Notes under the pieces: model-generated
Database searches by the model: none
What the model was told of the DNA's origin: nothing
The model's input: only the letters and a program-made list of their open reading frames with translations
Shown here: in pieces, positions 1 through 13,636 of the stretch
How positions within the stretch are numbered: position 1 is the first letter of the stretch
Layout of the letters: each line of letters opens with the position of its first letter
Made by a program: the position numbers and the translations under genes
From: Wuchereria bancrofti
Lineage: Eukaryota > Nematoda > Chromadorea > Rhabditida > Onchocercidae
NCBI GenBank assembly: GCA_005281725.1
Contig: SSBO01000009.1
Span: 3,546,163 to 3,610,162 of the forward strand
DNA length: 64,000 nt
Direction of reading: 5' to 3'

Positions 1-1953
1 AATATCGATTTGATTCGGTTGCCGGCCTAGCTGTTTGAATGATTCGGGATGTGGGTTCATTTTCGCCTCGCCATGCTATCAGTTTAACAAATGTTTCGAT
101 ACCGAAGAGTATTGTCAGTGCCACACATATTATCTGTAATAGTTTTAGAATTTTAAAATCATCTCTATGTGAAACAAGTACAAAATATTACTGAAACACC
201 CAAACTATGGGTAATTCGCATTTTTTACTTACTTTAAATCACAGTAATACCGATAATCATTGAAAGATGAAAGACTGTGCTTCAAAAGATAATTGGCTCT
301 TTCATATCCAAAAAATACTTTTTCAATTTTGAGATTTTTAATGCATTTTAAAAATAAATTTACTGCGTCGATGATAGCAGAACCACGTCCATAAGTTGAC
401 CAGCCTATCGAAAGATGTACCATAAGCCATATTGCTATGAAGAATAGTAGTGCTGAGGTGCCGTAGAATATAAACTCCTAAAAATTAAAAAAACACTTAT
501 GTTTTAGTTTATATATATATATAGCACCTTAAATATATATATATATAGCACCTTAAAGCGCTGAGTGCATCAAAAATTCCATTTCGGTTTTTTGTATTTA
601 AAACATACCATAGAATGAAAAATACTCTCAATATAGTATTGAACGCCTAAGTCTTTACGTAATATCAGATATTCAAATCGTGAAACTTGTTTAACTGAAT
701 TTTTAAAAAATTCTTTATCTACAGTTACTCCTATCAGTTGTGTTCTCCTAGAACTTTTGCAATAATATTGCAGTGCATATTAATCAATAACCTGTTCAGA
801 ATCTGCTAGAAAAATAATATTCTGTTAGGTTGAAAAGATCAAAACCCAAAAAATAATACCGCGATGATGAGTCCTTCTCTGGTCAGTTCATCCTTGATTG
901 TCAAATGTGGGAAACAGACATAACCGATTAGCAGCCCAGAAATGATGACTGCAACTGTGAATGAGATATTCTCAGTCCAAGCTGCAGTCGTAGCATTACG
1001 GTCTGCACAAATTGCCAAAATGAATGATATAAACGACAAAACCTATAATTTTTTTTTTTTTTTTTGGTACATATTCACGCTGGGTTGGGATATTCTTAGC
1101 ATAGAATGAAATAGTATATGTCTTTACATGACGCGATTAATGCGCTTTTATAAACATCATTTTCTAGCAAAGATAAAATCAGATTTCCTGAGATAATGTG
1201 AACTTAGATTTCATGAATGATGCAACCATATATATGAAACACTTATGACTTATTTTTTAGGACTGGAAAATTTAAGGGATGGAAGAATTATGTGTAATTT
1301 TTCCCTATGACTTCCCAACTCCCTTTGAGCGTTTTTGTTGTCATCTTCATAAAGATATAATTCATTCCTGCTGACGAAAATAATACCTACAATTTCGGCA
1401 ATTTTCAAGACGCCCGGAACAGTAGCAAGGAATGCTGTATTGAGTTGTCCTTGACGGTTCGAAATTATTTGTATTTTACTAGACATATCAAATTTCAAAC
1501 ATCGTTTCTGCTGGTGATGTTTTGGGCTGTAATATTGAAACGATCATTCATTGTACTACCTCTTCAAGGTACAGAAGGGAGAAGGATGAATAGAAAAATC
1601 AAGAAAATACTAGTGACAATGTTCCATCTCCATTCTAATTATCATATGCAATTGAATGACGTTATCATATAATTAAATGATGGGCAGATAAGTAATCAAG
1701 TATACCTGTTGGTGTTGAATAGTTTCCTGCTTAATTTTATCATTTCGAAATAATCCGATGATGAACAAAAATTACTACCTAAGTTGGAAAAAAGAAAATA
1801 AGACCTGGATGGCGCTGGTAATGAATATGAAGGGGGTGACTGTGGCTCGCCGCGATCATTCGTTGCTATATTTTCCACAGTTGTCGTCTCGACAATTGCT
1901 GCTGGGTTCTTTTCTTTTGGTTGCTGCTGTTCTAGATCTTCTGCTTTTAACAT
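1..1953 (-). CDS. MARVEL-domain four-transmembrane protein (3' end off window)
   Basis: Exons on the minus strand: 1953-1706, 1478-1391, 1042-860, 477-364, 133-<1. All junctions keep frame (phases 2,0,0,0). The 82-residue first exon is a polar cytoplasmic tail (QQQ, PPSY); then come four hydrophobic helices: about residues 98-120 (TVPGVLKIAEIVLSFISF), 135-155 (NISFTVAVIISGLLIGYV), 174-195 (IFYGTSALLFFIAIWLM) and 212-232. This spacing, and the N-TAFLxTxPGxLKIxE opening of helix 1, are typical of the MARVEL fold (CMTM, plasmolipin, MAL), proteins of membrane apposition and vesicle traffic. A cytoplasmic C-terminal tail begins (WRGENEP) and leaves the window. The first exon is less certain: its join uses a weak acceptor (TGTCTAG), and an ATG at 1486 would give a shorter protein starting just before helix 1. 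The exact family member cannot be named. Confidence 0.8.
511..556. repeat. Two-copy tandem repeat, (AT)n plus AGCACCTTAA
   Basis: Two adjacent copies (511-532 and 533-556) of an alternating AT run followed by AGCACCTTAA. It lies in the intron between exons 3 and 4 of the MARVEL gene. The two copies differ only by one AT unit. Probably a recent slippage duplication. Confidence 0.85.
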
Positions 1954-2103
1954 CTTTAAATGTTTGTTATTGATAAGGTCGTCGGTGGGTCTATTTAATG
2001 CCAAGAATACCGCATTCTGCGACGTTATTATGGGACTATGTCGAGTAGTGTGATGATGTAAGCAAATTAATATATATGAAAAAAAAAGGTACAAGTTTGG
2101 CAA

Positions 2104-5100
2104 GATGAGGCTGATTTCATATGAAAAATTCCAATAATTAAATGTGTAAAGTTTTAAAGAAATTTTGGCTCAAAATTTTATATTTTCTTTTAAAATTTCC
2201 CGTTTCCTGTTCAACTCTTTGGTTCGAGAGAAAAGCGAAATTTTGATGAAAACACAAGAATGTAATTATTTTTGAATAGTACTAATTGGACGATGACTTA
2301 TAGCAGCTGAAAACAAATGAACAGTGAAAAATATTATACCATACGCTTAAATATCCTTCTATTTACTAAAATAGACTCTTTTTTTTTATTTCACCAAGTA
2401 CTTCGGTATTACAAATATTGCTTCATTATTTGCTTCCCAGCAAACTAGTTCACACGAATTTGCTTTTTATTCTTGTGAACAGATTGGGACAAGATACTAG
2501 GATAAACATTTACTAAGCACGAATGTTAGCTGTACGCTTAACAACGGTGCAGTTCCTATCAAATTTACGTCTTTTCTTAAAAAAAGAAATACATTAAAAT
2601 TTTAAGGGATTTTGATCTCTATTTTGAATTAATTTATGGAATTGGATGAATATTAAACAGTAAGCGCAAGTAAAAAAATCCCTCTAGATTTTTAGATTTT
2701 TACTGCTTTAAATATATCCGTTTCATAATGAATTAAAAACTAATATGTACCAAGCCGAAATATGATAGTGACGAAGAGTGCATTGAACCTTTTTTTTTTC
2801 AAATTTCAGAATTTGGAGCAAAAATGAGGTGACAATATAAGGATTCCATAATGCAAAAGAAATCACAGTTTTCACTTAGTGAAAAATAGATACGAGTTAC
2901 CGAAAGAATGCAATGAATAATATGTTTTTAATCTTGGAAATCTTAGTAATAATGACATCTTGGAAGATGCCATTGTCATGTCATAGTTTGGATTTGTTAA
3001 ACGATTAATCTGGATGCACTTCTAGATAAATGCCAGCGGTTGGATCTATAGACATCCTCTTTTTTGTTCTTATTCGTTTATTTTGGTATCACTGAGATGT
3101 TTGAAACCTTCTACGTATCATGAAATTTTTAATGAGTAAGATTGCGGGAAGTATCTTAAATGAGGAATAGCTATGATAATTCGGAAGAGTAATAGTGATA
3201 AATTCGGGTGTAGAGTTGTTAATGGAACCAAACCAAACGTTGCGATATAAACAAACTGCGAAATTTTGACAGCAGTGGAGCACACTGGAAAAGGGGCGGT
3301 TTAACAGTGGAATGAGCGATTTTTGATGAGAAACGAATTAAAATATATAGAAATTCTTTAGTTTCCCCATGATACGCCAACAATGGTATTGCACTAAACA
3401 GGGTGTTGGAGAAGCAAAGATGAGATAGGCCATGAGGTAGAATAAGCGATGGGCGGGCGGTGTGTATGGTAGAGAGAGGTGGAGTATAACACGGATTTCC
3501 TTTTAACTTTAAATACACTATTAAGAAATATTGTGGGAAAAAATGATTAACTATTAAAGGAAATTATAATGGTATTAGATAATGGATCTATTTAAGATAC
3601 TGAACAGAAAAGAGAGAAAAAAGGTGAAAGATTTGGGCTTGTGGATTCATTACCTTCTTCTGCATAACAACAGATTTGAACCAATAAAATCCTTTGCCTG
3701 TACAGAGGGACCGGTTTTTCTTCTTGCAATCAGCCAACAAAAAACGTTGTCATTTATACTCGCAGTGTTTTTTTTTTTTTTTTTTTTAAATACGTTTCGT
3801 CATTCTAATCGACTATTGGTTAATAATTCTTTTAAGAATTTCCTGTAACAAGAGTACAAGGGTCATGTATTTCTATGTTCAGCTTTGTTTTACTTTTTTA
3901 TCAAGGACAAAGAATTTTCAGTTTGAAAGGAAACATTTCTTCACAAAGTATCTTCACAAGTCCATTACGTTAGAAAAGGAATTATGGATATCATGAGTTT
4001 CCCATCGAAAAGATTGGACCAGTTGGGAAAACTTCATGCAGGCAGTGATTTCAAAAAACAATTCAAAGAACCGCTGTAATGAAGGAATGTAAAAAGGAAG
4101 TTCAAGAAAGAGCGAAAGGAACACTTAGCATCATCCTATTTCATTTAGCTTAGGTGTCAGACATTATGGCCAATTGAAATAATTTCCACTGATCCCCATT
4201 GATAAGTGTGCACAGAGTTTCATATTCTCTATTGCACGTTATTCAGTTCTGTGCTGCTATATAATTAATTAACATTGAACTTTCGATAAGGCGGCAGAAC
4301 ATTTTTGTAGTCCATCACTCATTAGGTTTTCAATTGGTAAAACTCTAAAAAATTTTGGTGTGGTTAAAGAAAAGGGAGAGCAGTTGCAACATTTTTAGAA
4401 AATCAATGCAGTGCATCACTTAGGAGTGGCACAATTCTAATGCGAAAATGTTGTAGATGGGTAGTTTTTTGTTGAAATTAGTTAACAAACAGAGAAATAA
4501 GTCAAGAATTATTCATAAATGATATTCAAAGATGACTGGGTGCAAGGAAAGATTGGGGGGCGTGTGGATTAGATTTAAATTAATACATAGAAGATAGTCT
4601 TCACATTTTGCTTTTCATTTCAGCTTATCTTAAAAGTGTTGTTGTTTTGTTTATTGCTTTACTTTTCAGTACATTCTTACTGTAATTGCTGATATTGATA
4701 GTGATATCAGTCGTGGTTTTGTTTACTTGTTTGTCTATTTCATTAATGGAGTATTGAAAACTCTGTGAGAGTTATTTGAAAGTTTGGGAGATCGTACCAT
4801 CGAAGTGATCAATTTTGAAATGTAGCGAAAGTATTCTTTTTCTTCTTTACTTTCGTCAAAGAAAAGACGTGCAGTGACAGAAATTGTCCTCCGTAGATAA
4901 ATTGGTTATTAGTTGAACGACGATAATGAGTTGAAGAATGCTTATATAATTTGAAATACTTCATTTATAATTCCTATTGCTTTTCTCCTATTTTTTTTTA
5001 CTGCGAACTTTGTTCCAAATATTCTTTTATACAAAAAATGGAATAGTTTCAGGTTGTATTCCAACAGGTTGATAAGATTCAAAGTAGACCTATTTTAATA

Positions 5101-8100
5101 ACTTACACTTCGATTCATGTAAATCTTTAAACGGAAGTGAAATAATATTAGTAGTGTAAGTAGAAATGTAAACGAAGTAAAAGATAAGTAAATACTTAAA
5201 TGCAACAAAAATATGATCAAGTTAGTAATTTTATTTAACCACATCAAGTTGCAAAATGCATTGTATGTGTTATAGATTAATGGCATAGAAATTGAAGTAA
5301 CCTGGCACCCGATTAGCAGTCCCTTCATCCATTATACTCACATAGTCTCTTTTCTTTCTGTGTTATTTATCATCCCTCTCTCATTTACCAGTTTTTACTA
5401 CTACTACTACTACTACTTCTACTGCTAGTAGTAGAATTATTTGTAATGAAAGTTTTGCAATAGCTCGTCGTTATATTTAAGAATGGTATCGTGAATTCAA
5501 TATCAAAGAGTGCCTCTAAGGTAAAAGAGAGACTGGGTCGGGGTTATTGCAAGATACGAATGACCTTCATTGTATTTCGGACTCAGCAGTGCAGATTAAG
5601 TCAAACTGAATTCAAAAAACTGCAAAACAAACTGCAGAACTATAAAGAATTTTGAGAATATTTTGATGAGAGGATTTTGCAGTCAGAAAAGGAAGCAAGA
5701 AAAAATTACATAATTTGTAAGAAATAGAGATGAAATGTTGATCCTAGTTGAATATTCAGTTTTGCTGATAATTTTCTGTTCTCATTCCTGCATTAATAAT
5801 TGGTTCTCATCAGTGAAACCAATAGATGACATGTAGAATTAATGTTAAAAAAAAACTTGTTAAATAATATCCACTATTCATCTTCGCTATGTTTATATAA
5901 CTGTTGATTCTTAGTAGAAGTTTAAACAGGATGATTTGAAATTTAGTATTTTGAAAAAGTTCTGGAGATGCGGTCATACTACAAAAGCTAGAGATCGTAC
6001 CTCATAACAGTTCTTTGAATCGTGCTGGTCAGATTTCTTTCTCAAAAATGCTATCAGTTTCTGAATTTACAGAGCGGAATATTAATTCGACAATAAGATG
6101 GTTAAATAATTTATTTAAATCATTTGATTAATAGTGATTTAACAGCTAGTAAAGTTTGACAAGCGATTATAAGCAGTAAATTGTTTAGTTCTGTTTTATT
6201 TTCATCTCACCCTAACTCTGCGACTTTTAATTCATGGACAGAAATTAGCGATTTAAAAATAATTCCATTTACGTGCAAATAATTCTATATATATGGAATA
6301 ATTTCCATATACGCTATTCTTTTATCTTGTGGAAGCAAAACTTCTTTCTAGTGAGTTGAAACGATCCATATATGACAGTCTTGAAACGCTTTAAAAAAAT
6401 TAGGCTTAAGTGGTATTTTTTATTCATTCAATAGTTAGATCGATATTACTACTACTCTTGATACTGCTACTGCTGTTGTTATGGCTAAACAATAAGAATG
6501 TAAAATTTATGGAAAATTTAGGGATATCCTCATTGACGAGAATATAACGGAAATGATGGCAGTGTAGGAGTGATAGCAATAAAACTAGTGGTGTTAATAG
6601 TAATGATCATAAAAGGTACAATAGAGATATGGTAGGTAACCTAAATATGTCAGTTAAAACATGGAGGTAACGTAGTAGAATATGCGGCGATGAAATGGGA
6701 TGATAAATGGCATGTTTATCAGCTAAATTATTTTTATAGATCTGTTCTTTTTTTTAATTGGGTGTTCTGAAGATCTATTCTAAATTTATTTTCTTGTTTT
6801 TGACCTTTTTTTTGCCAGGAATTATGGCCGAGCAAAGGATTTTAATATGAAAGGTTTTTGTGAGATATATTTAGAACTGCCGACAATCCAAATTATTCTA
6901 AATTAGGTCGGTGAACGAAATCGTTTTAAGTATCTTCTATATAGCCCATTCACGATCTTATCCTGTGACTATTGCATCAGTACTAGAAAAAAGGGGAAAT
7001 ATTAAGCGCTTAATGAGTAAACAGTATTGATGAAAGAGCTGTATGATGGTAGTTTTTTGTGAGACTGATTTATTTCTTTTCATTTGATTAGTTAAAGAAT
7101 TTCTCCCGTAAGTATTGGTGTCCATGATCTCTACGGTAATGTCATTAGTAATAATAATAAGATAACAAAGGTTAGCGGAATGATGAAGAAACCGGGCCGA
7201 TTTCCGTATAAATTGAACGAATTAACCTTGAAACAGGAAGTCATTGCAAAACGTGTATATGTACTTTCAGCATATCAACCAAATTATCTCTTCCTTTCTA
7301 GACTTCTCTTGCCATTGTGATGATGAAGGTAGTTAACTGAAGTGGTGTGGAATGTAAGCTTTAAAAAGTCCTTAAAAAGAACAAGCAGCAGCACTATAAT
7401 ATCAGTCTTTTATCAATGTTCTCGGTTTGAGCTACATTCTTCAATTTCCACCTTATTGGAAGGAAGGAAGTTAATACGTTATTTATACTGTCATCACATG
7501 ATCACAATCGTCCCAAACGCAGCAACTTTCCTTGTTTTTCATCTCGACAACGCATGTAGTAGTTCGGAAATAATGAGATTTTAAGTACCTGGTACAAGCA
7601 TTTCGTGAAATATTCCTGAAGATTTGATATAAACGATACAAAAGAAAATAGACAAAAAAAAAAAAATGTTGTTTACTGTTTATATGTGAGTGAATGAAGA
7701 AATAAAATGGGAGATAAAGAGGAGGTATGAGTTGTTCTCATTTTCACAACACGGGCAATTTCTCTTATCCGAATGGTCAACGGTCTCCAAACCTCATTCA
7801 TTTCTATCTCCGAAAGCTACGATTCATGTAAATCGTCTCATAGTCTATCCAATTCTACTGATCGATGATCTGGAATTGCCGAAAATAATTGGTGAATGAA
7901 CTCATTTCCTACTTTCCGGATGAGGATTAATGTAGGATATATTTCCATATGAACACTGCAGATAACATGATTTTTGTTGTTAGTGAATATTTTTCGGGTA
8001 AGAATGCTACTACTTGGAGATCAGATATTCTCAACTGAAAAAGGAATGATTAGTGAGAGGAGTTTCTCTTTTCCACCAACTTAGTACTGCAGTTTGATTT

Positions 8101-10906
8101 ATCTGAAGTTATACTGGTCCTCTTGCATAGAGATCTTGCCAATTTTACTATCAATACATTGATGTATATGTAGATATTGTTAAAATATGATTAAGCTGTA
8201 TTTGTTAATCGATGTCATTAATTATATTATAAAAAATGTTAATTTAATGCTCAAAGCGAAATCAATCACTAAAGCTCGACCCAGCCTGCTGTACATTTTT
8301 TTAAATTCCGCACTTTTTTGTTAAATGATAGTGATACATGAAGACTGTAAGCAATTTGCCCTTTCATTTATTTTTCATAAGAAAGTGATAGAATGGCGAC
8401 CGAAAGGATGCACACATTTACCCTCTTTCCTCCATCATTCAATCTCCTTGAATGAAAAAATTGACAGCAATTTTTCAATTTTGAAGCGATAAAAAACATT
8501 TGCAAATAACTAAAATTTCGTAAAAATATGAAAATATATGAGCGATATGAAAAGAATGTTATAAAATAGAAAAGGGAGGGAGTGAGGTGGATGAATAATA
8601 ATTTCAGAAAATGTAAGGAAAACTTCGCTATGTTTTTGATTGGTATAATGCTTTTATATTTCGTGATTTGTCCTTTTATTCCTTTGAATAATTTATATTA
8701 GTAGTATTGCTTCATCAACATCATCATTTAATTCGAATTTTACTGATTCAGACAATTTCTACTACGACTTCTCTAAGTTGGATCACATGTGTTGAAGATA
8801 ACCTTACTTCCCCGGATAGTGTTAAGGATTTAACGTTATGAAAAGAGAAGAATAGCTAGCTATGCATAATAATTTGATGTTATGTGGGCTAATAATTTAT
8901 GGGAATAACTTTTAATTAAAAAATGAAGTGGTAAAAATAAGAAATTGTTGAACATATGAACAATGTTTTTTGAAATTAAACAAAATAAATTATGATTGCT
9001 TTTCAGTTCGGTAACTTTGGAACTTCAGGTAATTAGAAGGGAAGAAATCGCTAATTTCGTATATATTTTGTCGTTTTATGACTGGCTGGCTGAGCATTGT
9101 TATGTTGCTACGGAACTTTTGTTTTCCATCTGTTTTGGTCTTCCTGTGAAACTTTAGTGATTAATAGCCGTGAGAGCTGGGTAACTGAGTGAGTGTTGTT
9201 TGTCTGATCATAGAACCTTTTGTTATCGACTGATTGAATTGGTTTTGGCCGCACGACAAATAACATTTGATATTGAAGTTATGAAACAGAGGGTGTCATG
9301 CTTGTGCCATAATACGGATACCGGTTTTGTTATGTTATCTGCAAATGTACATTGTCAACTTATGACTTATGAGTGTTTAATTCCTTTGAGTCCTGAATAA
9401 CATAAAGTTTGAATATTAATTTTGTATTATTCAGGGACTGTGTATGGATCGATTTCAGCTTTGCTTTTATAAATCTCATTAATTTAAAATGTTTCCACCT
9501 TGCACTTTAAATGAGTGATGAATCAGTTCATTTTTATTTACCATTTTGCCTATCTGTTATCGACGATCACTCTTTAAATGATGGTAAAGTGAGTGAAAGG
9601 TGCAGTCTATTTCATCTCTCAGAGAAAGATTACATTACAAAAGAGAAAGCAATGTTGAAATTTAGCAGAGATAAGCCATCTCTTGAATTAAGCAAAAATA
9701 GGCCATCTCATACTTCTAAGGCTTTTGGAGATCTTGACATTTTGATGAACAGATGTTACCATTTCATGTGCAACTTGGGATGAAAATTTATTTTTACACA
9801 CAAATTATACACTTGAAATTTTCGTCGAAACAAATTCCTAAACAGAAGATGATCACCTAATTAAGGAAATAATCAATATTGTTGAAACAAGAAAAAAGAG
9901 TTACCTCACCCTTTTAGCTATCATAACTGATAGTTGCAAAATGTGAAAATATATTAAATAATACAGATTTATTCATCTTTTTTTTTTTGTTGTAAATGCA
10001 TACAAATTCGAGAACTGTTGTGGTCGTTTCTTCCCCAAATAACTAGGGAAGCAGTAATTATTAATTGCTTTCTCCTGAAATTAATTTTAAGTAGTAATCA
10101 AAGAACTGCGACACCTTAGAGATCTAACTTAATTTCTGAGAAGAGGATAGCAGGAAGACAAATAGTTTAAAGGAATATTTTAAGGTTTAAAATTGGAAAA
10201 GAACAATTGTGTACCTATTATAAGTAAATGTAACTCATGTTCTTACATTTGACTTTAATTACGTTGTTAAAAAGTTCTGATGTTTTGAAGAATTTTTTAC
10301 TGATATGGCTAATATAGCTCTATGTTATGGAATTTTAGACTTTTAAGAATTGGAAAAAGCGAAAAGCGGGAAGGAAAAAGAGGAAAAAGTTCATTGTTTC
10401 TTTTTCACCTTCTTTCTTTTATCCAAGAAAACATTATTTGAATTTATTTTTTGATATGTGAATTAAAGTCGATAATGTAAAATCACTGAGGCGTAACTTA
10501 ATACTATTGACCTCAACTACATAACAAATTCACTTATGAGTTTTGATATTACAATGGCTTCGATCAAATTTTTGCTAAAAGTGTTGAGCTAAAATTAGAA
10601 CTGAAAATATTCAAGATGTGCATGCATCCATCGTTCTATGTTTCATTTCAATAGGGCAAAATAAATATAAGCTTAATATTCGAGAAGGAAAGAGTCTTGC
10701 TGAGTACATTCTTATTAAATCCTTCAAAAGTTAACTTATATCCTTTTTGGTTGTTCTTGAACATTATAAATAAGTTTCGGTACATATGCAGTGATCTGTG
10801 CAGAAAGCTTTATAGCGCTCTCACTTTCAATCTTTTCATCTTGATACTGGCTAATCTGATGAACTTATTTTGTACTACAAACATTTGAGCCCCTCCTCCC
10901 CACCAG
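2104..10906. other. Long non-coding stretch upstream of rtf1
   Basis: About 8.8 kb between the 5' exon of the MARVEL gene and the first recognised rtf1 exon. I read both strands and found only short open frames with no recognisable domain and no consistent exon chain. The plus strand is markedly T- and G-rich. Contents that can be named: poly-T runs (near 3769-3787), a CTA/TAG triplet run at 5397-5434, and isolated splice-like sites (for example a 22-nt interval at 9006-9027 between TTTTCAG and GTAATT). It may hold rtf1 promoter, long introns or missed small exons. Confidence 0.5.
5397..5434. repeat. CTA triplet microsatellite
   Basis: Seven to eight CTA units interrupted by TTC, then turning into TAG/GTA triplets, so the tract is partly self-complementary (CTACTAC ... 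GTAGTAG). Non-coding context. Confidence 0.8.
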
Positions 10907-10934
10907 AAAAAAAATGATAAAACTAATAATGCAG

Positions 10935-10956
10935 GCGGTGAAGGTTTTATGAAATT
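10935..10956 (+). other. Possible extra upstream exon of rtf1
   Basis: A 22-nt interval flanked by GCAG and GTGAGC, ending in phase 0 and reading GEGFMKL directly before the QEAEQYGN of the next exon. In RTF1 proteins this position carries a K-x-L-M/L-K helix followed by A-x-x-x-G-D, so the reading is plausible. A longer version could start at 10907 after CACCAG. No further upstream exon could be chained to it, so confidence is low. Confidence 0.3.
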
Positions 10957-11090
10957 GGTGAGCTATCACGTCTGTTACGTTTAGTCTTGCATCTCCCTGT
11001 TACCTGTCTATCCCTCACTCTGTTCTCTATATTTCTGTACAAACGGAATTTCTTGCTAAAGCAATATTTGTTTTTTTTTTCTTGTTCCAG

Positions 11091-12876
11091 CAAGAAGCCG
11101 AACAGTATGGAAATGTTGAGGAAGTACAATTATTACAGCAACAAATTGATGATTTGGAAACAAGGGCCGCTGAATTGGTACGGTTTTGAGGATTTTTTTG
11201 ATGTAAAACTAAATAATACAGTCAAACAAAGAAGTGTTTTTTTATTTCGTCAATTCTTATATTTGATTATATAAAACATTTAAATCACTGATAATTGAAA
11301 TTATTAAAGAAACATTTATGACACACAAATTATTTTTGCTTCAAAACATATTGTAGGAACGACGTCGTTCACAAAGCATTCGTGGTATTAGTTGGATCAA
11401 TCAACGTAACAGACAGGCCATCAAAGAAGCTATTCTTAGTGGTCAAGTTCATATTGAAACTTCTAGTCAAGATGATCCGTTCACTCGAAAGAATGCCCGA
11501 ATGAAGGTTTCATTTTTCTGCTTCTGATCTTTCGATAGTTCCCAAAAGCATCACTTTTACACAATTGGCTTATCGCGGTAGCTGTAATGATCTGATGGAT
11601 ACTATCAAACTGAGTGTTGAATTTGCGGTTGCTATGTAACTGTTTCCAGAATATTATCAATGTCAACCAATTTCTGTGTATTTTCGGTGTGCAGAACTAA
11701 GTGATTTTGCTGATTGCCAATTTATACTATTTATAAAGCATTTCAACTTTTCAATATTTTTAAATTTAAGCCTGTCCCTGGAAGAGATAAAATGACTCAA
11801 CAGTTGAATGAGAGGAGAGATGTAGACGTTAGCAATAATGATGAATGTAAGTTTTTATTGATATACTTGTTGCTTCTTTTCTGATTTTATGACCATTTCT
11901 CGTTTTAAAAGATTTATCTTTTTGGAGAAGACCGTTTGTTTATGATTTTACTATGGAACATATGAAAATATTGCTCATTAGAAGTGAATATCATTGCAAA
12001 TGCATGTCACATATTCTTAAATTTGCTTCAAAACTTAGTTTGGACTTAGTGGGATATCGTTGACCATCAAGTTATAATTGATAAAGAAGTCTTTTTTCTT
12101 ATGTTACTTTAGGAACTTTTAGTGCCTTGATTCGAATTTGTTATTCTCGTACAATATGTATAGACTGAATTTCGCGAAAGAAAGATTATTAAATGATAGT
12201 TCTGCTCGCGAATACTTCTATAAAGCTTTTTTTCATTTTTTTTTCTTTTTGCAATATTTTTTGTTTTATTTAAAGATTCTGCATCAAGCTCGCATTCGAC
12301 AGTTATTGAGCTAAATGATCAAAAGCCATCGTCGCATAAAGGAGCTATCAGTGTTGGTGGAGCGCGAGGCCCGAGTGGACCTGTTTCTGATCTTTTCAAT
12401 GCTCATAATTTCGATGTTGATATTGACATTGCCATACCGGGTAATATATTTGACTCATTGAGTCTTAGTCAAATAAAGAATTAAAATGTCTTTTCAGCGC
12501 ACGACCTACTTTTAGTATTAAATAATGGAGTGCTAAAAAGAAAATGCGTTTAGTGAGATTTTGACAATCAGTGCTATTTCATTAATTACTTTGCAATCAG
12601 TTAATAGTGAAGCAGAAACCGGGTATTATCCGAATAACTAGGAGACAAGTATGATTTTGTCTGACAGAATTATAATATAGTTTGTTTTTCATTATTCCTT
12701 TTCTCAAACTATCGTTTTCAGCACCAATGACACTATCTTCCAGTGCTCCGTCACTCACTTCAATGGATGTCAATTCAAGGTACCCTGGTTTGGGTAGTAA
12801 TCGATCAGCAATAAATAGAGGATCATCTAGACCACTAAGTCTCGAAGATTACAAACGTCGTAAGAATCTTTTGTGA
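11091..12876 (+). CDS. rtf1: RTF1 (Paf1 complex subunit), C-terminal part
   Basis: Exons 11091-11177, 11357-11506, 11771-11846, 12276-12440, 12722-12876 (TGA), phases 0,0,1,1. RTF1 works with the Paf1 complex in the nucleus, in transcription elongation and histone H2B ubiquitylation. Recognition rests on the conserved C-terminal order: a coiled-coil (Q-I-D-D-L-E-T-R-A-A-E-L), the block RGISWINQRNR, then DPFTRKN, then DLFNAHNFDVDIDIAIP, and the terminal motif LSLEDYKRRKNLL, matching the LNLEDYKKRRGLI end of animal RTF1. About 211 residues are covered, compared with roughly 600-700 for the family. The Plus3 domain that binds phosphorylated SPT5 should lie N-terminal and was not found in the 9 kb upstream. 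The gene could be split by long introns, truncated, or a partial copy; the intact splice sites argue against a processed pseudogene. Confidence 0.9.
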
Positions 12877-13399
12877 ATGCATAGGATATGCATGTCTTTT
12901 TCCTTTAATTTGAATTACTTTGGGCATCGGTTCGAAACTACTTAGGATTGAGAGAAACTAAAATGATAAAGCCTTTCCATCAGAAAGTACTATCTTGTTC
13001 ACTTGCACGAAATATCGTTTTAAAGCAGCTTAAGAAATACAAGTGAAATACGAAACACTGCCCAAAAAAATCTTTTGCTATTTTTGTTCTTTGATATCTC
13101 GTAATTTAATGTATAGTTGTTTCACTTTATTGAAAATTTCCTCTACCTGTAAGACAGTACTAGGGACAATATAGATCTTCCTGGATATATCGAAGCTGCA
13201 GTAGGTTTGACTTCTTAATGCTGTTGGATCCCTTTTTGAGGATACAATTAATCTGTAGTAAAATTGGACCGAAATATGAACAAGAATGCTTCTTCGGGAC
13301 TTGAAATTTCAAAAATCTGAAAAGGTTAAGTAATTACAGCAATGTATTATAATTCTTTTTTCATTTCTCATTTAAATTTATTTTTTCTCTAGTTTTCAG

Positions 13400-13630
13400 A
13401 TGTTGGACGACCATTCTGTATGTTTTATTTTGTCTTTTTTTTTGCTTGATAAGAGGAAAAAAGTGTTTGTCCAGGTCAAAAGTGGTAAATTTTTCATTGA
13501 TTATGATGGTAATTTAGGAAGATCTTTGGATCCATTTAATTTAAGTGAAATGAAACTTTCCTCCATTATGACTAGTTTTTCGACAGCATTACTTAAATGT
13601 CATATTGTTTGCTGTTATACAATTTTCTGA
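13400..13630 (+). CDS. Doubtful small ORF in a duplicated segment
   Basis: 76-codon ORF whose ATG follows directly after a strong acceptor-like TTTTCAG (13393-13399), as in trans-spliced nematode genes. Its start is hydrophobic (FILSFFLL) and its middle reads VFVQVKSGKFFIDYDGN. Most of the ORF lies in copy A of a tandem duplication; the second copy (14125-14314) has lost the frame. No domain is recognised. It could be a small young gene, part of a pseudogene pair, or an open stretch of rtf1 3' flank. Confidence 0.2.
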   Translation: MLDDHSVCFILSFFLLDKRKKVFVQVKSGKFFIDYDGNLGRSLDPFNLSEMKLSSIMTSFSTALLKCHIVCCYTIF

Positions 13631-13636
13631 AATCTG
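13451..13636. repeat. Direct repeat, copy A
   Basis: About 186 bp that recurs with many substitutions and a short insertion at 14125-14314. Shared landmarks are GTAATTTAGGAAGATCTTTG, ATCCATTTAATTTA, GTGAAATGAAA and TTACTTAAATGTCAT, in the same order and orientation. Confidence 0.8.

Noticed and set aside
3219..3518. 99-codon open frame on the minus strand
   Set aside because: No domain, no chain of exons, and composition like the surrounding non-coding DNA.
3984..4079. 31-codon plus-strand ORF with coding-like composition
   Set aside because: Too short to support and not joinable to neighbouring exons.
9511..9783. 90-codon plus-strand ORF upstream of rtf1
   Set aside because: Considered as an rtf1 5' exon or separate gene, but no RTF1 motif, no domain and no donor linking it onward.
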